From: an uncultured Lentisphaeria bacterium
GTDB lineage: Bacteria > Verrucomicrobiota > Lentisphaeria > Victivallales > Victivallaceae
Direction of reading: 5' to 3'
Length of the DNA stretch: 42,945 bases
Assembly: GCA_903863035.1 (NCBI GenBank)
Contig: CAIPAT010000366.1
Coordinates: 1 to 42,945 of the forward strand
Shown: in pieces, positions 16,869 to 25,171 of the stretch
Position numbering within the stretch: the stretch's first letter is position 1
Layout of the letters: every line of letters starts with the position of its first letter
Made by a program: the position numbers and the translations under genes
Notes under the pieces: generated by a model
What the model was told of the DNA's origin: nothing
Seen by the model: the letters and a program-made list of their open reading frames with translations, nothing else
The model's database searches: none

Positions 16869-17243
16869 ATGGGAAGTATGAATAAAAAAATGACAATCTG
16901 CGCAGTTTCGCTGGCGGGGCTGATTTTGATGCTCACCGGCTGCACTTCGCCGGGCGGTCTGGCGCCTGCAACCATGCCGATCACCGCCAAAGACAGTTAT
17001 ACTATCGTTCAGCGGGACGCGTATGCCGTTGACTCCAGTGTTGCAATCCTGATGATATTCCCAGTCACCACCTGCAGCGCCTATGATGCCATGCAGAAAG
17101 CCAAAGCCAAATACAAAGCCGACGCTTTGATTAATGTCACCGCGGAAAATATTTATAACCCCTACTTCTTTTACAGCGTGCAGAAGATTGTGGTCAGAGG
17201 CGATGCCGTTAAATTCAAAAAATCCGGTAACCTGCTGGAGTAA
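16869..17243 (+). CDS. Small lipoprotein A, paralogue of the next gene
   Basis: A 124-residue lipoprotein with lipobox LTGC (Cys25). The ribosome site GGAGG precedes the ATG at 16869. After the Cys comes T-x-P-I-T-x-K-D-x-Y-T, shared with the next gene, then a hydrophobic strand, a short Ala/Lys helix (AMQKAKAKYKADALINVT) and two strands ending VRGDAV. The layout recalls small TRL-like envelope lipoproteins, but I cannot name the family firmly. It lies 78 bp after the FlgT-like gene. Confidence 0.65.
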   Translation: MGSMNKKMTICAVSLAGLILMLTGCTSPGGLAPATMPITAKDSYTIVQRDAYAVDSSVAILMIFPVTTCSAYDAMQKAKAKYKADALINVTAENIYNPYFFYSVQKIVVRGDAVKFKKSGNLLE

Positions 17244-17246
17244 ATT

Positions 17247-17633
17247 ATGAAAAATAACATTCAAAACTATTTATTTCCGTGCCGGATTATTGCAGCAGTG
17301 TCGGGCTGTTTAATGATGCTGTTGATCACCGGCTGTACCAGCGTAATCACTATTTCTCCGTCCACCACCCCGATTACTGAAAAAGACACTTATACGAAAT
17401 ATGGCCGTGTTTCCGGCAGTTCATCAGGTTCCATGATTCTCGGTATTCCGTTTCAACCTTCAGAGCCCTCCAGAGCTGCTCGCGACAGTGCGATCAAGAA
17501 TGGCAAAGGCAATGCTTTGATTGAAGTGACGGAAGAATATAATATGTTAAATTTATTAGTAGTGGTATTTTTCTGGACGAAGGTTGAAGGTACTGCCGTC
17601 CAGATCGAACATGCCGGAGAGGAGATTGAATAG
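17247..17633 (+). CDS. Small lipoprotein B, paralogue of the preceding gene
   Basis: A 128-residue lipoprotein with lipobox ITGC (Cys30). It shares with lipoprotein A the segment TPITEKDTYT, a central ILGIPF strand, the helix followed by ALIEVTEE, and the final VEGTAV strand. The pair probably arose by tandem duplication. It begins three bases after A and overlaps the next start by one base. Both are presumably outer-membrane anchored and may be accessory to the CsgG-like pores. Confidence 0.65.
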   Translation: MKNNIQNYLFPCRIIAAVSGCLMMLLITGCTSVITISPSTTPITEKDTYTKYGRVSGSSSGSMILGIPFQPSEPSRAARDSAIKNGKGNALIEVTEEYNMLNLLVVVFFWTKVEGTAVQIEHAGEEIE

Positions 17634-18220
17634 TGAACAGGTGGTTTTCGTTAATAGTCGTGGCCGCAGCCGTTTCTTTTTGCGGATGTAGCAGCGTTTA
17701 CATGCCGTCAGTAGATCCCAATAAAACCGATTTGACTGCGGAACAGACAGCCGCTCTGAGTAAGACGAAATTCAAAGTACCATGCCGGGTGGAAGTGCAT
17801 TGCCCGGACAGCATGGTCGGCAGCGGGCCGAATACGTTCACTGAAGATACTTATCATTATCCGCTCCAGGAAATACTCCGGAACGGTTTTAACAGCGCGG
17901 CAGGCAAGATTTTTGAATCACCGCGCAGCGAAGTAATTGATGCGTTTACCGTTTATGTTACAGTGCCGGAATCCCAACTGATGATTTCCGGCGGTGTTGC
18001 GCAATATACCCTGGATGTAATTGTAGTTTTAAAAGAGCCGGGCGAAAAGAAAATTGATGCGTTCGAGTTGAAAAAGACGATTGAACTGCCCCATGAAAAC
18101 AAGAAAGAAATCCCGGACGCGATATATAAGGCTGTTCAGGAAGTGGCGTTTGAATCGGCTAAAAAGCTTTCTGCAAATCCCAAGGTGATGAAAACTGTCA
18201 AGCGGTTTGAAGACCGTTAA
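17633..18220 (+). CDS. Lipoprotein of unknown function
   Basis: A 195-residue lipoprotein that starts at a GTG overlapping the upstream TAG, with GGAGAGGAG as ribosome site. Lipobox FCGC (Cys19). The mature part has an alpha/beta look: VPCRVEVHCPD, a helix LQEILRNGFNSAAGKIF, AFTVYVTVPES, YTLDVIVVLKEPG and a final long helix. This resembles small outer-membrane lipoproteins that assist secretion or pilus assembly, but no family is recognised. It is part of the same transcription unit as the two lipoproteins before it. Confidence 0.65.
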   Translation: MNRWFSLIVVAAAVSFCGCSSVYMPSVDPNKTDLTAEQTAALSKTKFKVPCRVEVHCPDSMVGSGPNTFTEDTYHYPLQEILRNGFNSAAGKIFESPRSEVIDAFTVYVTVPESQLMISGGVAQYTLDVIVVLKEPGEKKIDAFELKKTIELPHENKKEIPDAIYKAVQEVAFESAKKLSANPKVMKTVKRFEDR

Positions 18221-18254
18221 TTTTTAAACACAAGTGAACAAGAGGGCATAAATT

Positions 18255-18569
18255 ATGAAATCTCGCTGGAAGCTTTGGGGACTGGTTGCGCTTGCCATGT
18301 TGACTGCGGTTATCGCTTATGCCAATGGCGGGCAAAATATTACTTCCACCATCAATACCGCGCGGTTTATTCTTTTCGGCGGCAGTTACACTATTTCTGA
18401 AACCAGAACTGAAAACGGGGTATTCAAGCTGGACACTTACTCCGGCAAAACCTGGATTTTGCGTGCTGCCATCGAAAATGGTAATCGCATTGAACGCTGG
18501 GAGCCCGTCCCGGAAGCGGATGCGGAGCCTGCAGCAATCAAGCAGTCTACCAGTCTGCCGAAACTCTGA
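18255..18569 (+). CDS. Small exported protein ending the cluster
   Basis: A 104-residue protein with a signal peptide (cleavage near IAYA-NG) and the ribosome site AGAGGG. The mature part is a short Asn/Ser/Thr-rich stretch (QNITSTINTARF), loosely like the INSGI repeats, then beta strands and an acidic Pro/Ala tail. No family recognised. It is the last gene of the cluster and converges with the AraC-type gene seven bases later. Confidence 0.55.
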   Translation: MKSRWKLWGLVALAMLTAVIAYANGGQNITSTINTARFILFGGSYTISETRTENGVFKLDTYSGKTWILRAAIENGNRIERWEPVPEADAEPAAIKQSTSLPKL

Positions 18570-18576
18570 TTTGCGG

Positions 18577-19392
18577 CTAGCCGTGCAGCGTATATTTCTG
18601 GAACTGTTTCTGCTGCCTGAACTTATTAGGATACATACCGCTGTTTCTGAAAAAAAATCTTGAAAACGAAAAGATATCAGGAAATTCCATAATTGCCGCA
18701 ATTCCCGCTATTTTCAGATTGCTGTATTGAAGCATTTTACGGGCGGTTTCGACGCGCTGCTCATCAATAAAAGTCTTCAACTTAATTCCGGTTTCCTTAT
18801 GAAACAAGCTGGAGATATGGTTGCGTGAACATCCGGCCAAACCGGCCACTTCGTTTACCGTTATACGCCTTCCCGCTTTGTTGTCTACAAACATTTTTAC
18901 GCGGTCAATGATTGCCAATTCCGCCGATGCGGCTTGTCTGGTCTGAAGTTCCAGCTCAGTCAGCAGTCCGGTTAAACTTTCTATAACCAGAAAAGACTCG
19001 CCGGAGAAACTGTGTTTGTTCAATTCCGCCAGTAACAAATGCCTTATGCTTATTGAATGATCTGATCTTTTCAGCACGAGAATGTTTTCCGGCTGAATTT
19101 CGATCGCGGTGTGAAACTTAATCGACCATGACGATTGCGGTTTATTGTTATAAATAAAACAATGAGGACAGCCCGGAGGAATTAAAATGCAGTCATCTGT
19201 TCCTGCCTTCTGTTTATTTTTATCAGATTTTATTTCAACAGAACCTGAAACAATATACTCCAGTTGCCAGAAAGCATGGGCGTGAGTCACCCGCCGCGCG
19301 CGGATATTTTCGTCGTGCTGAATGAAGAGCAGAGTAACCGGATTTAGTAAATAACGCTGCAAAGTAATATTTTTAAGGTAATTTTTGTGCAT
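18577..19392 (-). CDS. AraC-family transcriptional regulator
   Basis: A 271-residue regulator. A TTG lies at 19404, but the ATG at 19392 is the better start. The N-terminal half is a cupin-like sensor domain (HAHAFWQLEYIVSG, ILIPPGCPH), which in this family binds a sugar or related effector. The C-terminal 100 residues hold two helix-turn-helix motifs: ITVNEVAGLAGCSRNHISSL then a second ending FSFSRFFFRNSGMYPNKFR. It is divergent from the secreted glycosidase gene, and the first half-site of the operator block starts on the first base of its coding region. It therefore probably controls that gene, the operon at 24249 behind an identical block, and itself. Confidence 0.9.
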   Translation of the reverse strand: MHKNYLKNITLQRYLLNPVTLLFIQHDENIRARRVTHAHAFWQLEYIVSGSVEIKSDKNKQKAGTDDCILIPPGCPHCFIYNNKPQSSWSIKFHTAIEIQPENILVLKRSDHSISIRHLLLAELNKHSFSGESFLVIESLTGLLTELELQTRQAASAELAIIDRVKMFVDNKAGRRITVNEVAGLAGCSRNHISSLFHKETGIKLKTFIDEQRVETARKMLQYSNLKIAGIAAIMEFPDIFSFSRFFFRNSGMYPNKFRQQKQFQKYTLHG

Positions 19393-19453
19393 TTTGACAA
19401 ACAACCTGTATTTTTTGCCATTTAATTATAACTTTTTAACATTTATAATATAG
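19388..19453 (+). promoter_or_regulatory. AraC-type operator and promoter, copy 1
   Basis: Half-sites TTTTGACA (19392-19399) and TTTTGCCA (19413-19420) are in direct orientation exactly 21 bp apart, the spacing typical of AraC-family dimers. TATAAT at 19444-19449 follows, and the downstream half-site touches the expected -35 position (class II activation layout). About 66 bp is almost identical to the block at 24133-24198. Confidence 0.7.
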
Positions 19454-19501
19454 TACATGTAATTTGTAATGTAAATCTTTCTGTGAATAATAGTGGTCAT
19501 T

Positions 19502-22500
19502 ATGGGATTTTATAAGATTGCGTTGTTATTCCTTTTTTCAGCTGGTGTTCCGGTTTTTGCGGATACAGTATCGCTAAAATGGGATTTTGAATCTGGAAAC
19601 AAAGACTGGCTGGTTTGGGGGGTTAATGTTGATTCCGATCTGAGTTCAGCGCAAAGGAATGAGGTATTGACTATTTCTGAAGCGGCTCCTTATGAAGGGG
19701 GCAAGAGCCTTTTGCTGAAAGACGATTCCGAAACAGCCAACCCATACATGTCGGCGGGCAAAGCAATTGCTGTAGACGTAAAGAAAAAGTATTATTTCAG
19801 AGGGTATATAAAATCAGGTGACAAGACTCCTGTTCCCGCTGCGGTTGGCATTGCCGCCGAATCCAATGGAAAATTCTTAAAATGGTTCATGGCGAAAGTG
19901 GAAGTCAGCGGAGAATGGCAGGAATTCAGCTTATTCACCGACGTGATTCCTAAAGAAACGACTCACCTCAGACCCTCGGTATTTGTATTCTATGACAATC
20001 CCGGCGTTGCACCTGCCTGTAAGGGCTCCGTGTACCTTGACAACCTGAGTTTTGGCGAATGTTCGTTTATAAAGGCTGACATGTCCAATGCGGCAACCCG
20101 TGCCTTTATGGATGAAAATGCCGGAGACGGAATCGGCGGCTGGACGGATCAGGGCGATAATGATCTGCGTAAAATGAAGGGCGGAGAAAAAGTTGTCAGC
20201 AATATCCCTTTTGATATCATCAAACCGGCTAAAATGACAGACAACGCAGTAATTGGACTCAGAAAAAACGGAGGCTTTGCTGACAGCGCAGAGTTGAAGG
20301 TTCCGGATATTGAATGCGACTGGATATACATTCTGAACACTGCCGCCTGGGCGAGAGGGAATGCCGGTAAAATTAAAATCAATTATGCAGACGGTTCATC
20401 CGAAACTGTACCCGTGAACTGCGGGGAGCTTGTCGGCGACTGGTGGGACGGAGTTGCTAATAATGCCGCAACGCTTCCTCTGTATGATGTCTGCCCGAAA
20501 AAGAATACCGTATGTCTTTTCGCCGCTGCAATCAAAAACAAGTATCCGGGCCGGGCAATAAGGTCGCTGATATTCAGCGCAGGCGCTGATGATGTCGTCT
20601 GGCTGATTTTGGGCGTCACTTTCGGACGCGGCGCGAATATGCTGGAAGCTTCAGTAACAGCGCAGCGGGATTATTCAAAATGGTTTTCATTTGAACTTAA
20701 AAATAAGAAATCTCCGGACGCGCTTGTAAATCTTTCGTTTCTGCTTGACGCACCTGCCGGGAAACATGGATTCCTGAAAGTGAAAGCCGGAAAGTTTGTG
20801 TTTGAAGACGGTACGCCCGCCCGCTTCTGGGGTACAAATATACATTCCGCCAATACACTGTTTCCGACAAAAGAGCAGGCGGAGGCGGTCACTGACACCC
20901 TTGCCAGATATGGAGTGAATCTTGTAAGACTGCATCTTACGGAATACTGCCTGATAGATGAAGCATTTGCCGACCGCCAGCATTTTATAAGTGATCCGGC
21001 AAAACTTGAGCGTTTTGACTACTACATAAAATGTTTTAAGGACAGAGGCATATATCTGCTGCTTGACTCAGTAAGCGGACTTTCCGCCAGAAAATTCACC
21101 GGCAGCGACGGCGTGGCCGGTTATAAAGAATATTTTTCACACCGGCCATGGGCGTATTATGATCCTGTGCTGATCGAGCTCGGCAGAAAATACATGAAAG
21201 ACTACCTTACTCATGTTAACAAATATACCGGCAAGTCATTAATCAATGACCCCGGCGTAGCCATGCTGATGATTATAAATGAACAGTCTGTCTTTTTTGA
21301 CTGGCAGAAAAAAAGCGGAACCCCGGACTATTACAAAAAGATTCTCGCGAAGCTCTACAGTCAGTGGCTCATGAAAACATACGGCGGCAGGGAAGCTGTG
21401 ATTAAGGCATGGACCGGCAGGAATGGCGTTTCAGCACTGCTTGAAGGCGAAGATCCGGCCAAAGGCAATATTGAACCCGTGAATTGTGAAAACTTAGGCG
21501 AATCATCGAAAAAATGGAACTCCGCCAATTCCGAACCCAGAGTAAAGGATTCTGTCAGATTTTATAAAGATTTGCAGGCAACCTATTATTATGACATGAA
21601 AGAATATCTAAAAAGCATCGGTTGCAAAGTTCCGGTTGCCGGGACAAACATCATCTATGACGCGGCTGAACTTGAGACTCATCTGGCAATGGATTATACC
21701 TCGCAGAATGTTTATTTTGACCATGTTGCCCTGAGCGCCGACGGCTCTCTGACAATGAAAAATATTCCTCTGACCAAGGTCAATCCCATTGCTGGTGAAG
21801 AGGTGCTGATAGAGCAGCCGGTGGCCGCGATAAAACTCGATAAATTACCGGTAAGCAGCACTGAAACTGACGCCATGTGGCCGCATGAATGGAGAGCATC
21901 GCACCTGATCTCGCTTTCGACGACATCCGCGCTTCAGGACTGGGATGCCATGTTTCAGTATGCGTATATGGGCGGATGGGGATACACCTGGGATCAGTCT
22001 GAAAATTTTGAACAGATAGCGAACCCGACAGTGGAATTCAATGACCCTGCGGTATTTGGAACGTTTCCGGTATCTTCTTTGATATATCACAGAAGAGATG
22101 TGGCCCCTTCAAAGAATCTTATCCAGCTTGTTTACAACAAAAAAGATACTATGTATCAGTCTGGAACGTTGAGAAACTCGATGTTTCCATTCAATTATCT
22201 TACTTATGTGTCAAGGGTGGAAAGCTGCTACAGCAATCCGGCGTCTAATGCCGCAATGCTGATTTCTTCTGAAAAGCCCCTGAGCCGGAATGACAAGCCT
22301 TTCATGCAGTATTCCAAAGTTAATAATTTACTTAAAAAAGACGAGCTGGCCGCGGAACTCGACAAATATCTCAAAAAGAATGGGATAATTGAAGAGAACA
22401 CCGGTCTGCAGGACGGCAGACTGGTCAGTGACACCGGAGAGCTTGTAAGAGACTGGAAAAAAGGGCTGATTCTTGTGAATACTGCAAGGACTCAAGGCTT

Positions 22501-22936
22501 TACCGGATTCCCCGGTTCTGAAGAAATCAACTTTAAGGACATATCCATAAAGTCGTCAAATCTGTTCGCGACAATTACTGCAAGCTCTCTTGACAGGCTT
22601 GATCTTGCTAAATGCTCGAAAATCTTCCTGACAACTGTCGGTAGAGCCGAGAACAATAAGGATAAGATCACTTACAGATCGATTGTAAAGGAATCATCGG
22701 GGGCGAAACACGGGGAACGGATGTCTGTCGAAAAAGGAAAAGGCGGAAAGGTGCTTACGGAGATTGTCAACACTGAAATAAAAATCAGGGCTTCGTCAGT
22801 AAAAATTACTGCTCTGGCCCCGGATATGTCTGCCGCGGCTCCGGCGAAAGAGTTTAAAGCGACTAACGGCTTTGTAACTGTAATTGCCGGAGAAGGTACT
22901 CCAAGCATATGGTATCTTATGGAAATTACCAGATAA
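19502..22936 (+). CDS. Large secreted clan GH-A-like glycoside hydrolase with N-terminal carbohydrate-binding-like module
   Basis: This 1144-residue protein has a signal peptide (GFYKIALLFLFSAGVPVFA). Residues about 20-185 form a jelly-roll module of the CBM4/9 type (LKWDFESG at the start, KGSVYLDNLSFGE at the end). A second beta domain precedes a TIM-barrel catalytic domain from about 430 (FWGTNIHSANTLFP, YGVNLVRLHL). Glu594 in IINEQS fits the clan GH-A acid/base, and Glu788 in SSTETDAMWPHEWRAS fits the nucleophile position of GH5-like enzymes. The exact GH family is unclear. It acts outside the cytoplasm on a polysaccharide. The in-frame GTG at 19493 is rejected because the signal peptide starts at the ATG. 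Confidence 0.75.
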   Translation: MGFYKIALLFLFSAGVPVFADTVSLKWDFESGNKDWLVWGVNVDSDLSSAQRNEVLTISEAAPYEGGKSLLLKDDSETANPYMSAGKAIAVDVKKKYYFRGYIKSGDKTPVPAAVGIAAESNGKFLKWFMAKVEVSGEWQEFSLFTDVIPKETTHLRPSVFVFYDNPGVAPACKGSVYLDNLSFGECSFIKADMSNAATRAFMDENAGDGIGGWTDQGDNDLRKMKGGEKVVSNIPFDIIKPAKMTDNAVIGLRKNGGFADSAELKVPDIECDWIYILNTAAWARGNAGKIKINYADGSSETVPVNCGELVGDWWDGVANNAATLPLYDVCPKKNTVCLFAAAIKNKYPGRAIRSLIFSAGADDVVWLILGVTFGRGANMLEASVTAQRDYSKWFSFELKNKKSPDALVNLSFLLDAPAGKHGFLKVKAGKFVFEDGTPARFWGTNIHSANTLFPTKEQAEAVTDTLARYGVNLVRLHLTEYCLIDEAFADRQHFISDPAKLERFDYYIKCFKDRGIYLLLDSVSGLSARKFTGSDGVAGYKEYFSHRPWAYYDPVLIELGRKYMKDYLTHVNKYTGKSLINDPGVAMLMIINEQSVFFDWQKKSGTPDYYKKILAKLYSQWLMKTYGGREAVIKAWTGRNGVSALLEGEDPAKGNIEPVNCENLGESSKKWNSANSEPRVKDSVRFYKDLQATYYYDMKEYLKSIGCKVPVAGTNIIYDAAELETHLAMDYTSQNVYFDHVALSADGSLTMKNIPLTKVNPIAGEEVLIEQPVAAIKLDKLPVSSTETDAMWPHEWRASHLISLSTTSALQDWDAMFQYAYMGGWGYTWDQSENFEQIANPTVEFNDPAVFGTFPVSSLIYHRRDVAPSKNLIQLVYNKKDTMYQSGTLRNSMFPFNYLTYVSRVESCYSNPASNAAMLISSEKPLSRNDKPFMQYSKVNNLLKKDELAAELDKYLKKNGIIEENTGLQDGRLVSDTGELVRDWKKGLILVNTARTQGFTGFPGSEEINFKDISIKSSNLFATITASSLDRLDLAKCSKIFLTTVGRAENNKDKITYRSIVKESSGAKHGERMSVEKGKGGKVLTEIVNTEIKIRASSVKITALAPDMSAAAPAKEFKATNGFVTVIAGEGTPSIWYLMEITR

Positions 22937-22994
22937 AACCTGATTCCGAAGCAGGCAATAATCAATATTTAGAGTGAATAAGGAGCATTTGCGT

Positions 22995-24122
22995 ATGACA
23001 AAGCCGGTATACATTAATTGGGCGTTTGAGAACGGTTCCCCGATGGACTGGGAGGAAAGCCCGGAGGGAACGGTTGTTTTTCAGCCTCTGTTCGACTATG
23101 AGCGGGGTTCAAGAAACCGCCAGCTCACTCATTGGCACTTCAAACTTTCAGGAACTAAAGGCCAGACCTTGCGGCTCAGGATACCGCCGAAAGACAACAT
23201 CTACGGCGGCAGGAATGGCAATGCGTTCCCTGTGCCAGTCGGCGCTCAGATGTCCGGCGACGGCGTTAACTGGACGCCAATGATCTTCCAGACCATGCCG
23301 GACAAAAGTATTGAAACAGCGGTGACGCTTCTTTCTGACGAAGTTTTATTCGCCAGGATAGAACCATATACGACGCGCCATCTTGCAGAACTTATCGAAC
23401 GCATCAAGGACAATCCCCTCGTAAAGATTGAGGCCATAGGCGAGACCATTGAAAGACGCCCTTTGGAGATAATTACACTGTCCGCCGGTCCGGGACGCAA
23501 ATCAGCATTGATACGGGGACGAGCCCATCCCTGGGAGGCGGGCGGGAACTGGTTCATCGACGGTATCATTAAGCAAGCACTTTCAGACCCGGCAATACTT
23601 GCAGAGCTTGACATCCACATACTCCCGATGGCCTGCAAGGATGGCGTGGTGCGCGGACTGACCCGTTTTAACGTTAACGGTTACGATCTCAATCGCGGAT
23701 TCGCCAGGGGGCTTACCTTCTCAAAATCTGGCGCCGTCGAGAATTTTCATCTTGTACAATGGCTTGATGATCGCAAAGCAGAAGGAACGCTTCCATGCTT
23801 CGCCATAGATCTTCATGATGACGACAATGGCAACCTCCATTTTAACGAAGGATCGGATGCCGCCCATCTTGAGCGGATGCATACACTGGAAAAAATGATG
23901 CGGGAAGGCACGTATTTTAGAGAAGGGATCGAAAAAGGCCGCGCTTCAACCTTTGGGCACGGCTTGCTTGAGCTGTATGGAATTGACAGTATCGTCTACG
24001 AACTGAATTCAAACTGGCTTAACGCAACCAGGTGTGTGCCTGACTCAGAGGTATGGCGTAAATTCGGATCTCAATTTGCGGAAGTATTGAGAAAGTTTTT
24101 CGCGGAAGTCTACAAACAGTAA
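22995..24122 (+). CDS. M14-family zinc carboxypeptidase-like protein (cytosolic)
   Basis: A 375-residue protein without a signal peptide. AAGGAG at 22979-22984 places the start at 22995 and not at the upstream in-frame GTG. An N-terminal beta domain (about 1-125) precedes the peptidase domain, as in Nna1-like cytosolic M14 carboxypeptidases. Zinc ligands are His178 and Glu181 (RAHPWE) and His274 (IDLHDD). The catalytic Glu336 is in VYELN. The family removes C-terminal residues or cleaves amide-linked substituents from peptides. Its position between a glycosidase and an amidase operon suggests it trims peptide or amino-acyl groups from an imported glycan or glycopeptide. Confidence 0.8.
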   Translation: MTKPVYINWAFENGSPMDWEESPEGTVVFQPLFDYERGSRNRQLTHWHFKLSGTKGQTLRLRIPPKDNIYGGRNGNAFPVPVGAQMSGDGVNWTPMIFQTMPDKSIETAVTLLSDEVLFARIEPYTTRHLAELIERIKDNPLVKIEAIGETIERRPLEIITLSAGPGRKSALIRGRAHPWEAGGNWFIDGIIKQALSDPAILAELDIHILPMACKDGVVRGLTRFNVNGYDLNRGFARGLTFSKSGAVENFHLVQWLDDRKAEGTLPCFAIDLHDDDNGNLHFNEGSDAAHLERMHTLEKMMREGTYFREGIEKGRASTFGHGLLELYGIDSIVYELNSNWLNATRCVPDSEVWRKFGSQFAEVLRKFFAEVYKQ

Positions 24123-24132
24123 ATGATTTTTA

Positions 24133-24198
24133 TGCATTTTGACAAGTAATCTGTGTTTTTTGCCATTTATTTATAACTTTTTAACATTTATAATATAG
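24133..24198 (+). promoter_or_regulatory. AraC-type operator and promoter, copy 2
   Basis: TTTTGACA (24137-24144) and TTTTGCCA (24158-24165) are 21 bp apart, with TATAAT at 24189-24194. The sequence between and around them is almost the same as at 19388-19453, while flanking DNA is unrelated. It sits 50-115 bp before the nitrilase gene and drives the nine-gene catabolic operon. Confidence 0.7.
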
Positions 24199-24248
24199 AA
24201 CATAAAAATTTTAATGTAAATATTTATATAACCGGAAGGAAGTGACTT

Positions 24249-25145
24249 ATGGCCCGTTTTATCAATATCGCGACAATTCATTTTCAGGTTTCCGAACTTG
24301 GAAACGACCCGCAGCATACCGCGCTGGCTCAATTCAAGGAAGCGGAATCAAGACTGGACGGCACCGGGGTTGACCTCGTCGTCACCTGTGAAGGCATGGA
24401 GTCCGTCGGGCAGACGATGGCGCAGGCGGAAAGCGCAAAAAAACCGGGACCGATGTTCAATGCCTACCGGGATTTTGCCATGCGCAACAAGTGTACTATT
24501 GCCGGTTCCATCAAACTTGAAGACGGCGGCAAAATATACAATGCGCTGGTATTTATCTGCCCGGACGGGGAGTTGCTGGGGGATTACCGGAAAGCTTTTC
24601 CGACAAAAGGTGAATTGGACAAAGGACTTTCCGCTGGCAGCGGCGCCAATGTGGTTGAGACTCCGGCGGGGCGGCTCGGCGGGGTGATTTGCTTTGACTT
24701 GAATTTCGACGAGCTGCGGGATGCCTACCAGAAACTCCGCCCGGATGTGTTGTGTTTTTCCAGTATGTTCCACGGCGGACATTTGCAGCAGAACTGGGCA
24801 TATCAATGCCGCTGTTATTTTGCCGCTGCCTGCAAGGACAACACCAGCGATATCCTTGATCCGCACGGCAGAATTCTGAATTCCACAAATTTCTACGGCA
24901 GGATTGCCTGGGCCAGAGTCAATCTCGACCGCTTCTGCATGCATCAGGACGGCAACAACGTCAAATTCCCGGAAATACGGCGTAAATACGGCAGCAAAGT
25001 GCTGATTGATGCAGCTCCCGACCTGGGAACCGCCGTTATGTACAGTCTGACAGATGAGATTTCCGCGCCCGAAGTGGCAAAAGAATTCGGGCTGGTTGAT
25101 TTTGACAACTACCTGGGAGCCGCCCGGAAGGCGCTTGGCCGTTGA
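24249..25145 (+). CDS. Carbon-nitrogen hydrolase (nitrilase superfamily)
   Basis: A 298-residue cytoplasmic amidase-type enzyme with the full catalytic triad of the superfamily: Glu48 (LVVTCEG), Lys115 (YRKAFP) and Cys148 (GGVICFD). Members hydrolyse C-N bonds in amides, ureides or N-carbamoyl compounds. The substrate cannot be told from sequence. It is the first gene of the operon (ribosome site GGAAGGAAG) behind the second AraC-type operator and is followed by an acetamidase/formamidase. The two could act in sequence to release ammonia from an amide substituent. Confidence 0.85.
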   Translation: MARFINIATIHFQVSELGNDPQHTALAQFKEAESRLDGTGVDLVVTCEGMESVGQTMAQAESAKKPGPMFNAYRDFAMRNKCTIAGSIKLEDGGKIYNALVFICPDGELLGDYRKAFPTKGELDKGLSAGSGANVVETPAGRLGGVICFDLNFDELRDAYQKLRPDVLCFSSMFHGGHLQQNWAYQCRCYFAAACKDNTSDILDPHGRILNSTNFYGRIAWARVNLDRFCMHQDGNNVKFPEIRRKYGSKVLIDAAPDLGTAVMYSLTDEISAPEVAKEFGLVDFDNYLGAARKALGR

Positions 25146-25171
25146 ACAGGAAAACCGGACGGAATATCAGG

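Noticed and set aside
18574..18583. Palindrome CGGCTAGCCG between the cluster end and the AraC-type gene
   Set aside because: Ten bases only, no loop and no T run. It overlaps the regulator's stop codon and may be chance.
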